From positions 1-64,000 of the forward strand of contig JACJXW010000012.1 of NCBI GenBank assembly GCA_020636405.1: 64,000 nucleotides of DNA, in the 5' to 3' direction. How positions within the stretch are numbered: position 1 is the first letter of the stretch; every line of letters begins with the position of its first letter. The notes below the pieces were generated by a model. That model did no database searches and was not told the origin of the DNA. It saw only the letters and a list, made by a program, of their open reading frames with translations. The DNA is from Lewinellaceae bacterium. GTDB lineage: Bacteria > Bacteroidota > Bacteroidia > Chitinophagales > Saprospiraceae. Below, piece after piece: positions 44,878-53,400 of the stretch. The position numbers were made by a program, and so were the translations under genes.

Positions 44878-44932
44878 AGGAGAACTTTCTTCGCCCGCTG
44901 AAGCGAGGCGTAAGCGGGAAGCCTCCTGCTCA
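44878..44932. terminator. Imperfect hairpin between convergent genes
   Basis: CCCGCT pairs with AGCGGG, extended outward through CTT/AAG and AGGAG/CTCCT with bulges. It lies between the convergent aldo/keto reductase and endonuclease-like genes. No clear T-tract; a C8 run follows at 44944-44951. Confidence 0.4.
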
Positions 44933-44951
44933 CTAAGTGAACTCCCCCCCC

Positions 44952-46412
44952 TTAATTCCCCAAAATCAGATCCGCCACCACCGGCTGATGCTTATAGGTA
45001 TCCGGCGCATCCCTCTCCTGAAGGCCGTAGCGGCTCAGCACCTCCTCTGGTAAACCCACCGTGTCAAAAACGAAGTTGCGGCCGATCTTCAGAACACTGT
45101 CGCTGTAAAAGATAAAATCCAGTCGTCCGGGGAAAAAACCGCTACCCCGCCAGGTGTAGGCCATTGGCCTTTGCAGGTGGTAGGGCAACAGGTCGAGGAA
45201 GGGCGAACCATCCCAATCGGGGGGAGCGCCGGGGCCGTAGGCCAGAGTATCCTGAATATCTCCCATGGTGAGGGTGGTATACTGCTCCGTTCTGCGGACC
45301 AGATTGGCGTCGCCGGCTAAAATTATCGGCGTACCTACTGGTATGTGTTCTTGTGTTTTGCCGGTTTTGAGGTTATCGATGAATGCCATGATCATATCCG
45401 CCTCTGCCTGGCGGGCGCCATCGAGATCGCAGCAGGGCATACTCAGGGCAATAAGCACCAGTTTTCCGGTGTAGGGCGCCGTAAGGTCGAGAATGTAGGC
45501 AGCGCTGTTACCCAGATGCACTACTGCAGCCGCCGGAAAGGGGCTGAGCAAAACGGTAGCCTCTTCCCCTGCCTTGTAGGCGTACCAGCGGCCGGAAAGC
45601 GGGGCCCCGACGGCCATGCGAAAGTAGTCGAGGATCTCGGTGGCGGTTCCTTCGTAAGCTTCCTGAAGCAACAAGATATCGGGCTGCAGTGCCTGGTATA
45701 CCCGGCTGAAGGCATCGCGTTTTTCCGGGTTGAAGTGCCGGCGGTTCACATTGTGGGTAACGAGGCGGAGGTGAGTGGGATCTTCTTTTTCCAGGCTTAT
45801 GGGTGGAAGGCCCGGGCGGGCGGGGCGCTGCGGGATATAAGCAGCAATAAGAGGAGGCGATCCGTCCGATTCGTCAGCAACCGAAAGTCGCATCGGCTTT
45901 GTCCCAAAACCCAGGGTCATTAATTCCTTAGAGGCGGGCCAGCTTAGGGCGATCTCGAATATGGTGGACTCCATGGTGGGAGCAGTTACCAGCCCCAGGG
46001 ATTCATACTGAATGGATAGGGTATCTTGACCGGAAAAGATCCATCCCCGGCGCTCGCCGAAGGTGAAGGAAGCGTCGACGCCCAGCCGCCCTTTCCGGAG
46101 CCCAGATGTCGGGTCATCATCGACATCCAGATCAAGAGTGATCCGGTTCCCCGCCTGAAGGTTCACTTTCCAGGTGAATTCCAACTTCAGGAAAAGGTAA
46201 TCCGCATCGTCGGCGAGGCAGAGGGTTTTCAGCAGCCCCGTCCGTTCATTAATAGCCAGGGGTTCAACCCCTTTCCAATCCTGGAAACACCCATCGATCC
46301 TGATGGCAGGCGACAGGGCAGCTTGATCGATACTTTGCGCAACGGTTTCCAATGCTACGGATAGCAAAAATACAGAACACCCCAGAAGGGCCGTCAAGGG
46401 ATTTCCAGTCAT
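44952..46412 (-). CDS. Exported endonuclease/exonuclease/phosphatase-family protein with N-terminal sugar-binding-like domain
   Basis: 486 residues with a signal peptide (to about 25). Residues ~30-200 look like a DOMON/CBM9-type beta-sandwich (DGCFQDWKGVEPL, DADYLFLKLEF, DLDVDDDPTSG). Residues ~215-486 are an EEP domain: LVTHNVNRR, ILLLQEAYEG with the metal Glu, GDANL with Asp-x-Asn, and a C-terminal KHQPVVADL that supplies the catalytic His near its end. It could cleave nucleic acids, phospholipids or sugar phosphates outside the cytosol. It is not a T9SS cargo. Confidence 0.82.
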   Translation of the reverse strand: MTGNPLTALLGCSVFLLSVALETVAQSIDQAALSPAIRIDGCFQDWKGVEPLAINERTGLLKTLCLADDADYLFLKLEFTWKVNLQAGNRITLDLDVDDDPTSGLRKGRLGVDASFTFGERRGWIFSGQDTLSIQYESLGLVTAPTMESTIFEIALSWPASKELMTLGFGTKPMRLSVADESDGSPPLIAAYIPQRPARPGLPPISLEKEDPTHLRLVTHNVNRRHFNPEKRDAFSRVYQALQPDILLLQEAYEGTATEILDYFRMAVGAPLSGRWYAYKAGEEATVLLSPFPAAAVVHLGNSAAYILDLTAPYTGKLVLIALSMPCCDLDGARQAEADMIMAFIDNLKTGKTQEHIPVGTPIILAGDANLVRRTEQYTTLTMGDIQDTLAYGPGAPPDWDGSPFLDLLPYHLQRPMAYTWRGSGFFPGRLDFIFYSDSVLKIGRNFVFDTVGLPEEVLSRYGLQERDAPDTYKHQPVVADLILGN

Positions 46413-46439
46413 AGCAGCGAGTTGATCGACAATGAGTTT

Positions 46440-46487
46440 CGGGTTGATGGAGGAAGCCTGGTATCAGGCAGATCCTCCATCAACCCG
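46440..46487 (-). terminator. Two-tier hairpin after the 172-residue gene
   Basis: CGGGTTGATGGAGGA (46440-46454) is a perfect 15-bp reverse complement of 46473-46487. Inside, GCCTG (46456-46460) pairs with CAGGC (46465-46469) around GTAT. It lies 40 nt past the stop of the upstream reverse-strand gene and before the endonuclease-like gene. No T-tract. Confidence 0.7.
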
Positions 46488-46527
46488 GTATCTATCAAAG
46501 TTACGCTGAAAAACCGGAAACAGGCTA

Positions 46528-47046
46528 CTAGCGGGCAAAACGCCGGGCAATTTCCAAAGCGTCTTCCTTAAGGCCGGAAATTTTCTCGGTAACTTCCCCG
46601 GCCACCAGGATCAGGTAACTCAGCCTATCGTTAATAGAAACTCTGGACAGGTAGGCGCGAATGTCCTTCCCATTGAATTCTCCCCTTGCCTCTATTCCGA
46701 TAATAGAGGAACTCGCCTGTTCAATAGCGGGGCGGGTGGAAACCAGGAAAAGGCCCAGGTCGCCTTCCGCAATTATGGTAGGGATTGTTTTTTCCGATGT
46801 GGGGAAGCGCTCTACCAGCAGGAGGTTACGGCCATCGGCCGAACTGCCGATCCAGGTTTTTCCGTTGGACTGGCTGATCCGATAGCCTTTCGGCAGCGTG
46901 GTATAGGAACCCGTGTAAGCATCAAAAATAGCCGGAGCGCCGATCTTACTAACGGGCAGGTTAACCATAGGTGTCTGATCCGAACTGGCTTCAGGACTCT
47001 GATCATTCTGTTTTTCTGCTGAAATGGCTTTGATTGCGGTTTTCAT
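46528..47046 (-). CDS. Unknown 172-residue protein in the cyclase locus
   Basis: Residues 1-40 are polar and probably flexible. About 45-172 is a compact alpha/beta domain with strands TWIGSSADGRNLLLVERF and SSSIIGIEARGEF and a C-terminal helix (SGLKEDALEIARRFAR). No signal peptide, so cytosolic. It starts 46 bp after the ferredoxin-cyclase-globin gene and ends at a strong hairpin, so it is most likely the last gene of that transcript. A role tied to the cyclase is inference. I do not recognise the family. Confidence 0.7.
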   Translation of the reverse strand: MKTAIKAISAEKQNDQSPEASSDQTPMVNLPVSKIGAPAIFDAYTGSYTTLPKGYRISQSNGKTWIGSSADGRNLLLVERFPTSEKTIPTIIAEGDLGLFLVSTRPAIEQASSSIIGIEARGEFNGKDIRAYLSRVSINDRLSYLILVAGEVTEKISGLKEDALEIARRFAR

Positions 47047-47092
47047 GGTAAAAGGTTTAAGGATTTGCTAATGAAAAAGGGTAGGTGTTCTC

Positions 47093-48520
47093 TCATAGGG
47101 CATTGGTTGATTTTGGTGCATGCCCGGAACGGCCTTTCTCTGATGCACCTTGTTTCATGAACTTGAACGCCAGGTCGAACGTCCGTTCCCACGCCAGCCG
47201 GAGCCTGGGCGTGTAATCTTTTCCCAGCCGGGATTCCAGCGTATCGCCCAATACCTTGCGTACCAGGACATAGTGTGCTTCACTCACCCCATAGTGGGTA
47301 TGGCGGCGGCCCAGTTCACGAAACCCCAGAGCCACGTTCTTCGGGCGGCTGAGGGCATAGATGGCGCCTTTGAGCATGTGCCCCATGAGATAGCCCTGAC
47401 GGCCTATGTTCCCTTTGAACATATGCCTGGCTTCCGGTGCCTCGACAAAAAGGCGGCTGTAGAACTCATTCGCAAAAGCACCTTCATCGCTGAAAAGCGC
47501 GCCGGTCGTTTTTTGCACCAGGAAGAGGTCGTCTTCTTTCTCAAAGGCCGTTACTTCGTACAATTGTGTGACAGCCCCCTTTCCTTTCAGCTGCACCTTC
47601 TCAACCTTACCGACCTTCACGGTACCCCGTGGCAATTGACATAGGAAATTATCGGTCGTCAGGATGGTGGTTTGCAGTTCTTTGTTGGCCGACTGAACCC
47701 GGCTGGCCACATTGGCCGCGTCGCCGATGATGCCGAACTGCTGGTGGCTGGGATGCCCTACCTTGCCTACGATCACCGGCCCGAAATGAACACCGATACC
47801 CACATCTATGCGGATCCCAAACTCTTCCTGAATATCTCTGTTCAAAACCTCCAGGGCTGCTTTCATGCCAAGGGCGGCCCTCATGGCAGCCATGCAATTG
47901 TGGGCATCATCCGAACTTTCAAGCCCGAATACGCCCACGATCTCGTCACCGACGTATTGGTAAATGATCCCGTTGTTCATCAGGATGGGCTCTCCCAGCG
48001 CTGAGAAAAAACGGTTCAGGATGTGAACGACATCATAGGCCATATTGCCCTCCACAAAGGGCGTGAAATTGCGCATATCGCAAAAGAGAATAGCCAGCTG
48101 CTTTTCTTCTCCCTTGCCGGATTTGATCATTTCTTCCTGCAGGCGGCTGATCTCCGAGAAGGTCTTGATCTGCCGTTCCAGCTTTACCGGCCCTTTGACC
48201 CGGGCCTGGCAAGCCAGGCGAACAGATGGGTCCCATCCCCGGCGCAGGGCCATGCGGTTCTCCAGTTCATTCCTGGGCGTCACATTCTGGAGGCCCTCAA
48301 GTATCTTCACTCTGCAGGTCGTACACCGTCCATGCCCCCCACATTCCTGCATGTGCGGGATCCGATTCTCCACGGCAGCTTGCAGCAGGGTCGTATCGGG
48401 GTTTTCGATCGAGATCGTTTGCCCCAGAGAAGTGTATTCTACTTTGCAAGGCCGAAAAGGAGCACATCCGGCAATATCTTCAGAACTCCCTGCAGAAAAG
48501 AAATTGGTATTGGCCTCCAT
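47093..48520 (-). CDS. Ferredoxin-nucleotidyl cyclase-globin fusion
   Basis: 475 residues in three domains. 1) [2Fe-2S] ferredoxin at ~25-118 with C60-x5-C66-x2-C69-x34-C104, adrenodoxin-type spacing. 2) Class III cyclase at ~140-325 (LAILFCDMRNFTPF, YQYVGDEIVGVFG, GIIGDAANVASR) with metal Asp D148 and D192, base-selecting D267, and transition-state N270 and R274; Q188 replaces the usual Lys, so ATP or GTP preference is uncertain. 3) Haemoglobin-type globin at ~330-457 (EFYSRLFVEAPEARHMFKG, RELGRRHTHYGV) with B10 Tyr354, E7 Gln375 and proximal F8 His407, as in Vitreoscilla haemoglobin and flavohaemoglobin. No signal peptide or membrane helix. Redox state and O2 or NO binding probably control cAMP or cGMP synthesis (inference). 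Confidence 0.92.
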   Translation of the reverse strand: MEANTNFFSAGSSEDIAGCAPFRPCKVEYTSLGQTISIENPDTTLLQAAVENRIPHMQECGGHGRCTTCRVKILEGLQNVTPRNELENRMALRRGWDPSVRLACQARVKGPVKLERQIKTFSEISRLQEEMIKSGKGEEKQLAILFCDMRNFTPFVEGNMAYDVVHILNRFFSALGEPILMNNGIIYQYVGDEIVGVFGLESSDDAHNCMAAMRAALGMKAALEVLNRDIQEEFGIRIDVGIGVHFGPVIVGKVGHPSHQQFGIIGDAANVASRVQSANKELQTTILTTDNFLCQLPRGTVKVGKVEKVQLKGKGAVTQLYEVTAFEKEDDLFLVQKTTGALFSDEGAFANEFYSRLFVEAPEARHMFKGNIGRQGYLMGHMLKGAIYALSRPKNVALGFRELGRRHTHYGVSEAHYVLVRKVLGDTLESRLGKDYTPRLRLAWERTFDLAFKFMKQGASEKGRSGHAPKSTNAL

Positions 48521-48631
48521 GATTTGAACTATTTGGTAAAAGGTGTTAGGAAAAGTTGTCGTTTATTTTCATCCAAGTTGAGTCTACTTGAGCATAATAC
48601 AAAGGGCAGTTGTGTGATCTGCTCACTTCAG

Positions 48632-49504
48632 TTAGCCGGAATGGATTTTTATTGATTTCTTCCGGCTGGAATGACTTTGCTGAAAAGGCTCTCTTCCCTG
48701 CATCCACAGAACGAGCTCCCGCCAAAGGGTGTCTTTCCATTTCTTATGGTAAAAAGGATAATGCCTTCCAGGGCCCGAGGAGGACAGATACCATTCAGAA
48801 TGGTGCGCATTAGTGAACTGTCCCAAAAGTGCCTTCACCGCCCGGGGCGTTGTGAAAGGGGTTTCGAAAAAGTTGACGGAAAGGACCGGGACCTGGAGTT
48901 TCTGATAGTTGTTGTTGGAATAACGATGGAAAAGCCCATTAGGATACCTGCTCCACGACAACCACTCGCTGAATACGCCGAAGGGGATGCCGCGGTTCAG
49001 GCACAACGATACTCCGGGTATCCAACGGCAGGCGGCCTCGTAAACATAAGCCCAAAACAGGCGCAGGCGGCCGTGCCGGCCAGCGAGGGACCAGGAACTC
49101 AGAGACGCATCGACCAGGGCCAGCCGGCTGAAGAACGTGCAGGCCGGAGCCAGGCAAACGGCCTCTCCGCTTATTCCATGTGCCAGCCCCACCAGTTCAT
49201 TGCCGGGAAACTGATTTTTAGCGTTAAGGATGATGGTATCCAGGTCGATCGACACCCACTGGTGCAGGGTCGCTTCTTTATGATTGCCCGCCTTTTTGCG
49301 TGATCGGCCCACCCCACGGTAGTCAAAGGTATATACGAAGTAGCCTTCTTCGCAAAGGAAGTTGGCGAGGCCGGAATAATGCTTGGCCCGGCGCCCCATG
49401 CCCGGAGCAATGATAACGGTGGTATAGTTGGATGAATCGGGGATGTATCTGGTTGCGGCCAGTTCCGTTCCATCCCGGGCCTTGAGCACAATTTTTTCTT
49501 TCAT
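48632..49504 (-). CDS. COG4757-type alpha/beta hydrolase lacking the nucleophile serine
   Basis: 290 residues. The fold pattern is clear: KARDGTELAATRYIP, VIIAPGMGRRAKHYSGLANFL, VYTFDYRGVGRSR, and a lid segment with WLSWSRYPNGLFHRY typical of the COG4757 family. The nucleophile elbow normally reads GHSxGG; here it is AHGISG, so Gly stands where Ser should be. A later His (GRHYPFY) is kept. It may be inactive or use another residue. It is upstream of, and in the same direction as, the ferredoxin-cyclase-globin gene with a 111-bp gap. Confidence 0.8.
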   Translation of the reverse strand: MKEKIVLKARDGTELAATRYIPDSSNYTTVIIAPGMGRRAKHYSGLANFLCEEGYFVYTFDYRGVGRSRKKAGNHKEATLHQWVSIDLDTIILNAKNQFPGNELVGLAHGISGEAVCLAPACTFFSRLALVDASLSSWSLAGRHGRLRLFWAYVYEAACRWIPGVSLCLNRGIPFGVFSEWLSWSRYPNGLFHRYSNNNYQKLQVPVLSVNFFETPFTTPRAVKALLGQFTNAHHSEWYLSSSGPGRHYPFYHKKWKDTLWRELVLWMQGREPFQQSHSSRKKSIKIHSG

Positions 49505-49631
49505 CTGCTGTATTTTCCATCCAAGATGCAGGGTCTTTAGCTGGAAAAACAGGGCAGATGATTGGAGCCACGGGTTGAGTGAGCGGGAGTTGAAGCTGGT
49601 TGAATTTCGCGGCGGCGGAGCGAGCTCCGCA

Positions 49632-49712
49632 GGTTTCTTGTTTCTAGGTTTCTAGCCCTACGGAGCCCTCCACAACGAGAACTTCAGAAATCCCAGAAAC
49701 CCAAAAACCCAG
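49632..49712. repeat. Inverted 8-9-mer repeat block (AGAAACC family)
   Basis: 49632-49655 contains GGTTTCT-type units on the plus strand; 49685-49712 contains the complementary CAGAAATCC-CAGAAACCC-AAAAACCC units. CTCCG (near 49625) and CGGAG (near 49661) add to the pairing. The block lies between the LytTR regulator and hydrolase genes. A related CAGAAACCC unit occurs near 56465. Confidence 0.55.
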
Positions 49713-49724
49713 TACGCTCCTCTT

Positions 49725-50483
49725 CTACTGTAGCCGCTCCAGCAATTCATCCTTCCGGGATTTGGATACCGGGATCTTCATCTGGTTCTCCATGATGATA
49801 TACCCTCCGTCGCTTCGGATGTACTCTTTCACTTTAGATAAGTTGATCAGGTGAGAATTGTGGGGGCGGTAAAAATTACAAGGCGTTAGCAGGTCTTCGA
49901 ATTCCTTCAGCGTTTTGGAGATCAGCTTTTTCCTGCCGCTGGCCAGGAAGATCATCGTGTAGTTGCTGTCGGACGAACAGAGGACGATCTCCTGCGGGTC
50001 AACAAACTCGATACTTTCGCGAGTGGCAAGAGCAACCTTCCCGATCCTTCCTTCGTGTTCGGCCCCTATATTCTCCATGAGGCCCTGAAACTGCCCTTCG
50101 CGCAGGCCAGGGGTAGTAGCCCGCTTGCGTACGAACTTCTCTATTGCCTCTTTAAGGTCTTTGTTTTGTACCGGTTTCAGCAGGTAGTCGAGGGCGCTGG
50201 CCTTGATGGCCTGGATGCCGAACTGATCATATGCAGTGGCAAAAATAACATCGAAAGGTAAGTCAGGGCCCATTTCTTCCAATACGTCAAACCCATTCAA
50301 CATAGGCATCTGAATGTCGAGGAACAAAAGGTCGGGAGGGTCCTTCTTCAGGTGTTCTATCCCTTTTTGAGGGTCGTCGAACGTTGCGACAACCTCTACT
50401 TCCGGACAATAGTTCTCCAGTTTCCACCGCAGGGTTTCGATGCTGTGCATTTCGTCGTCCAGGATTACGGCTTTGATCTTCAT
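49725..50483 (-). CDS. LytTR-family response regulator
   Basis: 252 residues. The receiver domain (1-125) has acidic residues D9, D10 and phospho-acceptor D56 (LFLDIQMPMLNG), Thr in ATAYDQF and Lys in YLLKPVQ. The LytTR DNA-binding domain (~145-250) includes VDPQEIVLCSSDSNYTMI, FYRPHNSHLINLSKV and ENQMKIPVSKSRK. It pairs with the LytS-type kinase encoded 13 bp upstream. Confidence 0.95.
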   Translation of the reverse strand: MKIKAVILDDEMHSIETLRWKLENYCPEVEVVATFDDPQKGIEHLKKDPPDLLFLDIQMPMLNGFDVLEEMGPDLPFDVIFATAYDQFGIQAIKASALDYLLKPVQNKDLKEAIEKFVRKRATTPGLREGQFQGLMENIGAEHEGRIGKVALATRESIEFVDPQEIVLCSSDSNYTMIFLASGRKKLISKTLKEFEDLLTPCNFYRPHNSHLINLSKVKEYIRSDGGYIIMENQMKIPVSKSRKDELLERLQ

Positions 50484-50496
50484 GATGTTAGGTGTT

Positions 50497-53400
50497 TTAT
50501 ACCGGGATGCACAACTCCACCCTTGTTCCCAAAGGGTTTTGCTGCTTATCCTTCAGGTCGATGACCTGTACGCTGGTATTTGAATTGTACAATTTATTAA
50601 TGATATCGATCCGGTCTCTGGTAATGCGCATACCATAGGATTGCTGCCCGCGAAGGGGCCGGCGCGCCTTGATCTCCCGGGCCTTCTCTCTGCCGATACC
50701 ATTGTCTTCAATGACGCATTTCAGGTAACCATTTTCCCTGCATACGGAAAAGACCACCTTGCCCAGGCTCTTATCTTCCTTGTGCATCAGGCCGTGCCAG
50801 ATGGCGTTTTCGACATACGGCTGAATGAGCATGGGCGGTATATCCACCAAAGAGGGGTCCACATTTTCATCGACCCGGATCTCATACGTGAATTTATCGC
50901 GAAAACGGAGGTTCTCCATCTGCAGGTACAACTCAATGGCTTCCAGCTCATCCTTCAGGCTGACGTAATTAGTGCGGGAATTCTGCAGGATCAGCCGAAT
51001 GAGCCGGGCAAAATTATTGAGGTATTCGGAGGCTTTCCGGGTTTCATTTTTAATGATAAAACTATCGATGGAATTCAGGCTGTTGAAAAGAAAATGAGGG
51101 TTCATCTGAGCTCTGAGGGCCGACATTTCCACATCCGCCAGGCACTTTTCGAATTCCGCCTTGAGCTTTTCCTCTTTTCGGATCTGGCCTACGCGGTAGC
51201 GGTACAGCCGGTAACCCAAAAGTGCAGCCAATGCCAGTGCGCCAACGATGGCCCACCACCGTTTCCACCAGGGGGTGGCAATAAAGACCGGCAGTTCGTA
51301 AAGCGTTTCGTTCCAAACCCCCTCATTGTTGGCTGCTTGAAGCTGAAAGACATACTCCCCGCTGGGCACATTGGTGTAATTGGCATTTCGCCGCCCTTTT
51401 GCCATGATCCAATGTTCATCAAAACCTTTCAACCGGTAACGGAACCGGTTTTGCTTACCGAACGTGTATCCCTTGGCTGAAAAATCAAAGGAAAAGAAGT
51501 TTTGCCAGTGCCTGAGTGTAAGGCTGTGAAGGTTTGGGGCGGCAACTGGTCCGCTGTAGGCCTCTTCGAGAATGTCGATACCGGTAAGGTAGGGTTGGGG
51601 CGCTTCCTGATTGTAGCGCAACTCATCCGGCTCGGCAAGAGTGATCTGACGCTTCCCTCCAAAGGCAAAAGCCCCCGATGAGAGGATCTCAAAAGTCGAG
51701 TAATTGGAATTGTCTCCGCCGTATTTGAAATCGTACTGCGTTACGCTCAGGTCTTCTGCGCTGACATGGGCCAGGGCTTTTTCCCCCCATCCCCAGATAT
51801 CGCCCTTAGGGTCAATTCTCAACTCCCAGATGTCTTTCACGTAGATATTGGGGAGTTGGTTCATGTCCATTTTCCAGGCCAATCCTTTTTCCGGATGGGC
51901 AACCTCGGCATAACCGATGAGGCCATCTGTGGAATTCATCCACACCCTGCCTTTATGGTCTTCAACCAGGTTGTTGATATGTAAAAAACACCGATCCGGC
52001 TGCTGGGAATAATTAACCTCGATGAAAGAATCCTGCCTGGAAAGGTAAACGCCAAAGCCCTGCTCTCTCTTGAACCATATATTGCTCCGGCTGTCTTCCA
52101 TGGGGTAATTAAAACTCATGGACAGCAAGTTGGGGCCTTTCGACCTGATCTCCTCCCGGAAAACGCGCCAGCGCTTGGTTTGAGGGTCCCACCGGCAGAT
52201 GCCTTCATCAAAAGTTGCTACCCATAACCGCCCTTGGGAGTCCCACAATAAACGTTGAAAACGCCTGAGCTTTACAGGCGGAAGGGATGGGAAAGGGCGG
52301 AAAGTCCTCGTGTTGGGGTTGTAAAGCAGAATACCTCCAAAATAGCATAACGTCAGCTCTCCTTCAGGGCTCCAGGCTACATGACGAGTGTGCAACTGGG
52401 CACCTTCACCCAGGAGCGCGTCCGGGGCCTTGGAGAGGCTCCAATCCCGGCTCTCCTGGTTGTAATGGAGGACCCCCGGTGTTCCTCTGGGCGCAATGAT
52501 CAGCTCATTGGGAGATTTCCACTCGACGATGTTGAATACCAAGCCGGCGCCAGCGCCATTCAGATGCTTGAAGGAAAAAACGTCAAATTGCTGCAGCAAA
52601 GGGTCAAAAACAAAAACGCCCTCACCGGACTTGGCCCACGCCCGGTGTTGTTCATCGATAAACTCTACTCCATAGATCTGCTCTTCGCTGTTTAGCTTAT
52701 AGAAGGTGACTTCTTTTTTGCCGGAGTGATAAAGGGCCAGGCCCGAACCGGTCGTAATCCAAAACTCTTCATCACTTTTTTCTACCATATTGTTCATTCC
52801 GGTAAGTAAAACCTTCTCTGAGGGATGGCCTCTGACGTCCATCAGCTTCACAAAACGCCGGCCGGGGTTGAAGACAAATACCCCTCCGCCCCAGTTTCCG
52901 GTATACACCAGGCCATCGCTGTGGTGGTACATGTTCTTAAAAACATTGCCCCATCGCTTCTCGATTGGAATTTCCAGATTAAACGCCAGCCATTCGAAAG
53001 TGTCGGCGTATTTGTTGACCTCCAATACCCCATGCGAAGTACCGGCCCAGATAATGGAGTCATTAAAGCGGTGCTGCTCCAGGCTGAGGATGTTATGAAT
53101 GCTCTTGGGTTCGGGAAAATACTTCGCCACCTCATTCTGATCACCCCGGTACATCTTAAAATCGTCTTTCTCCGGAAGGTAGCGGGCTAAACCCCAGTAC
53201 CGGGTACCCACCCACAGGGTTCCGTTTCTATCCTTCAGCAGGGAATGTATCTGCTGTCCATCTTCTCTCTGGAGTTTATCCAGTTTACCTTTTTCATTAA
53301 ACTGATAATGAGTGAATTTTTCGGTGGCCAGATCCAAGCGGGAGAGCCCCACATGTGTGCCCACCCATATCTCATGGGTATCAACGGCCATACAGAGCGT

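Noticed and set aside
48023..48655. 210-codon forward open frame opposite the ferredoxin domain
   Set aside because: The reverse frame carries the four-Cys ferredoxin motif and cyclase; the forward product is a shadow.
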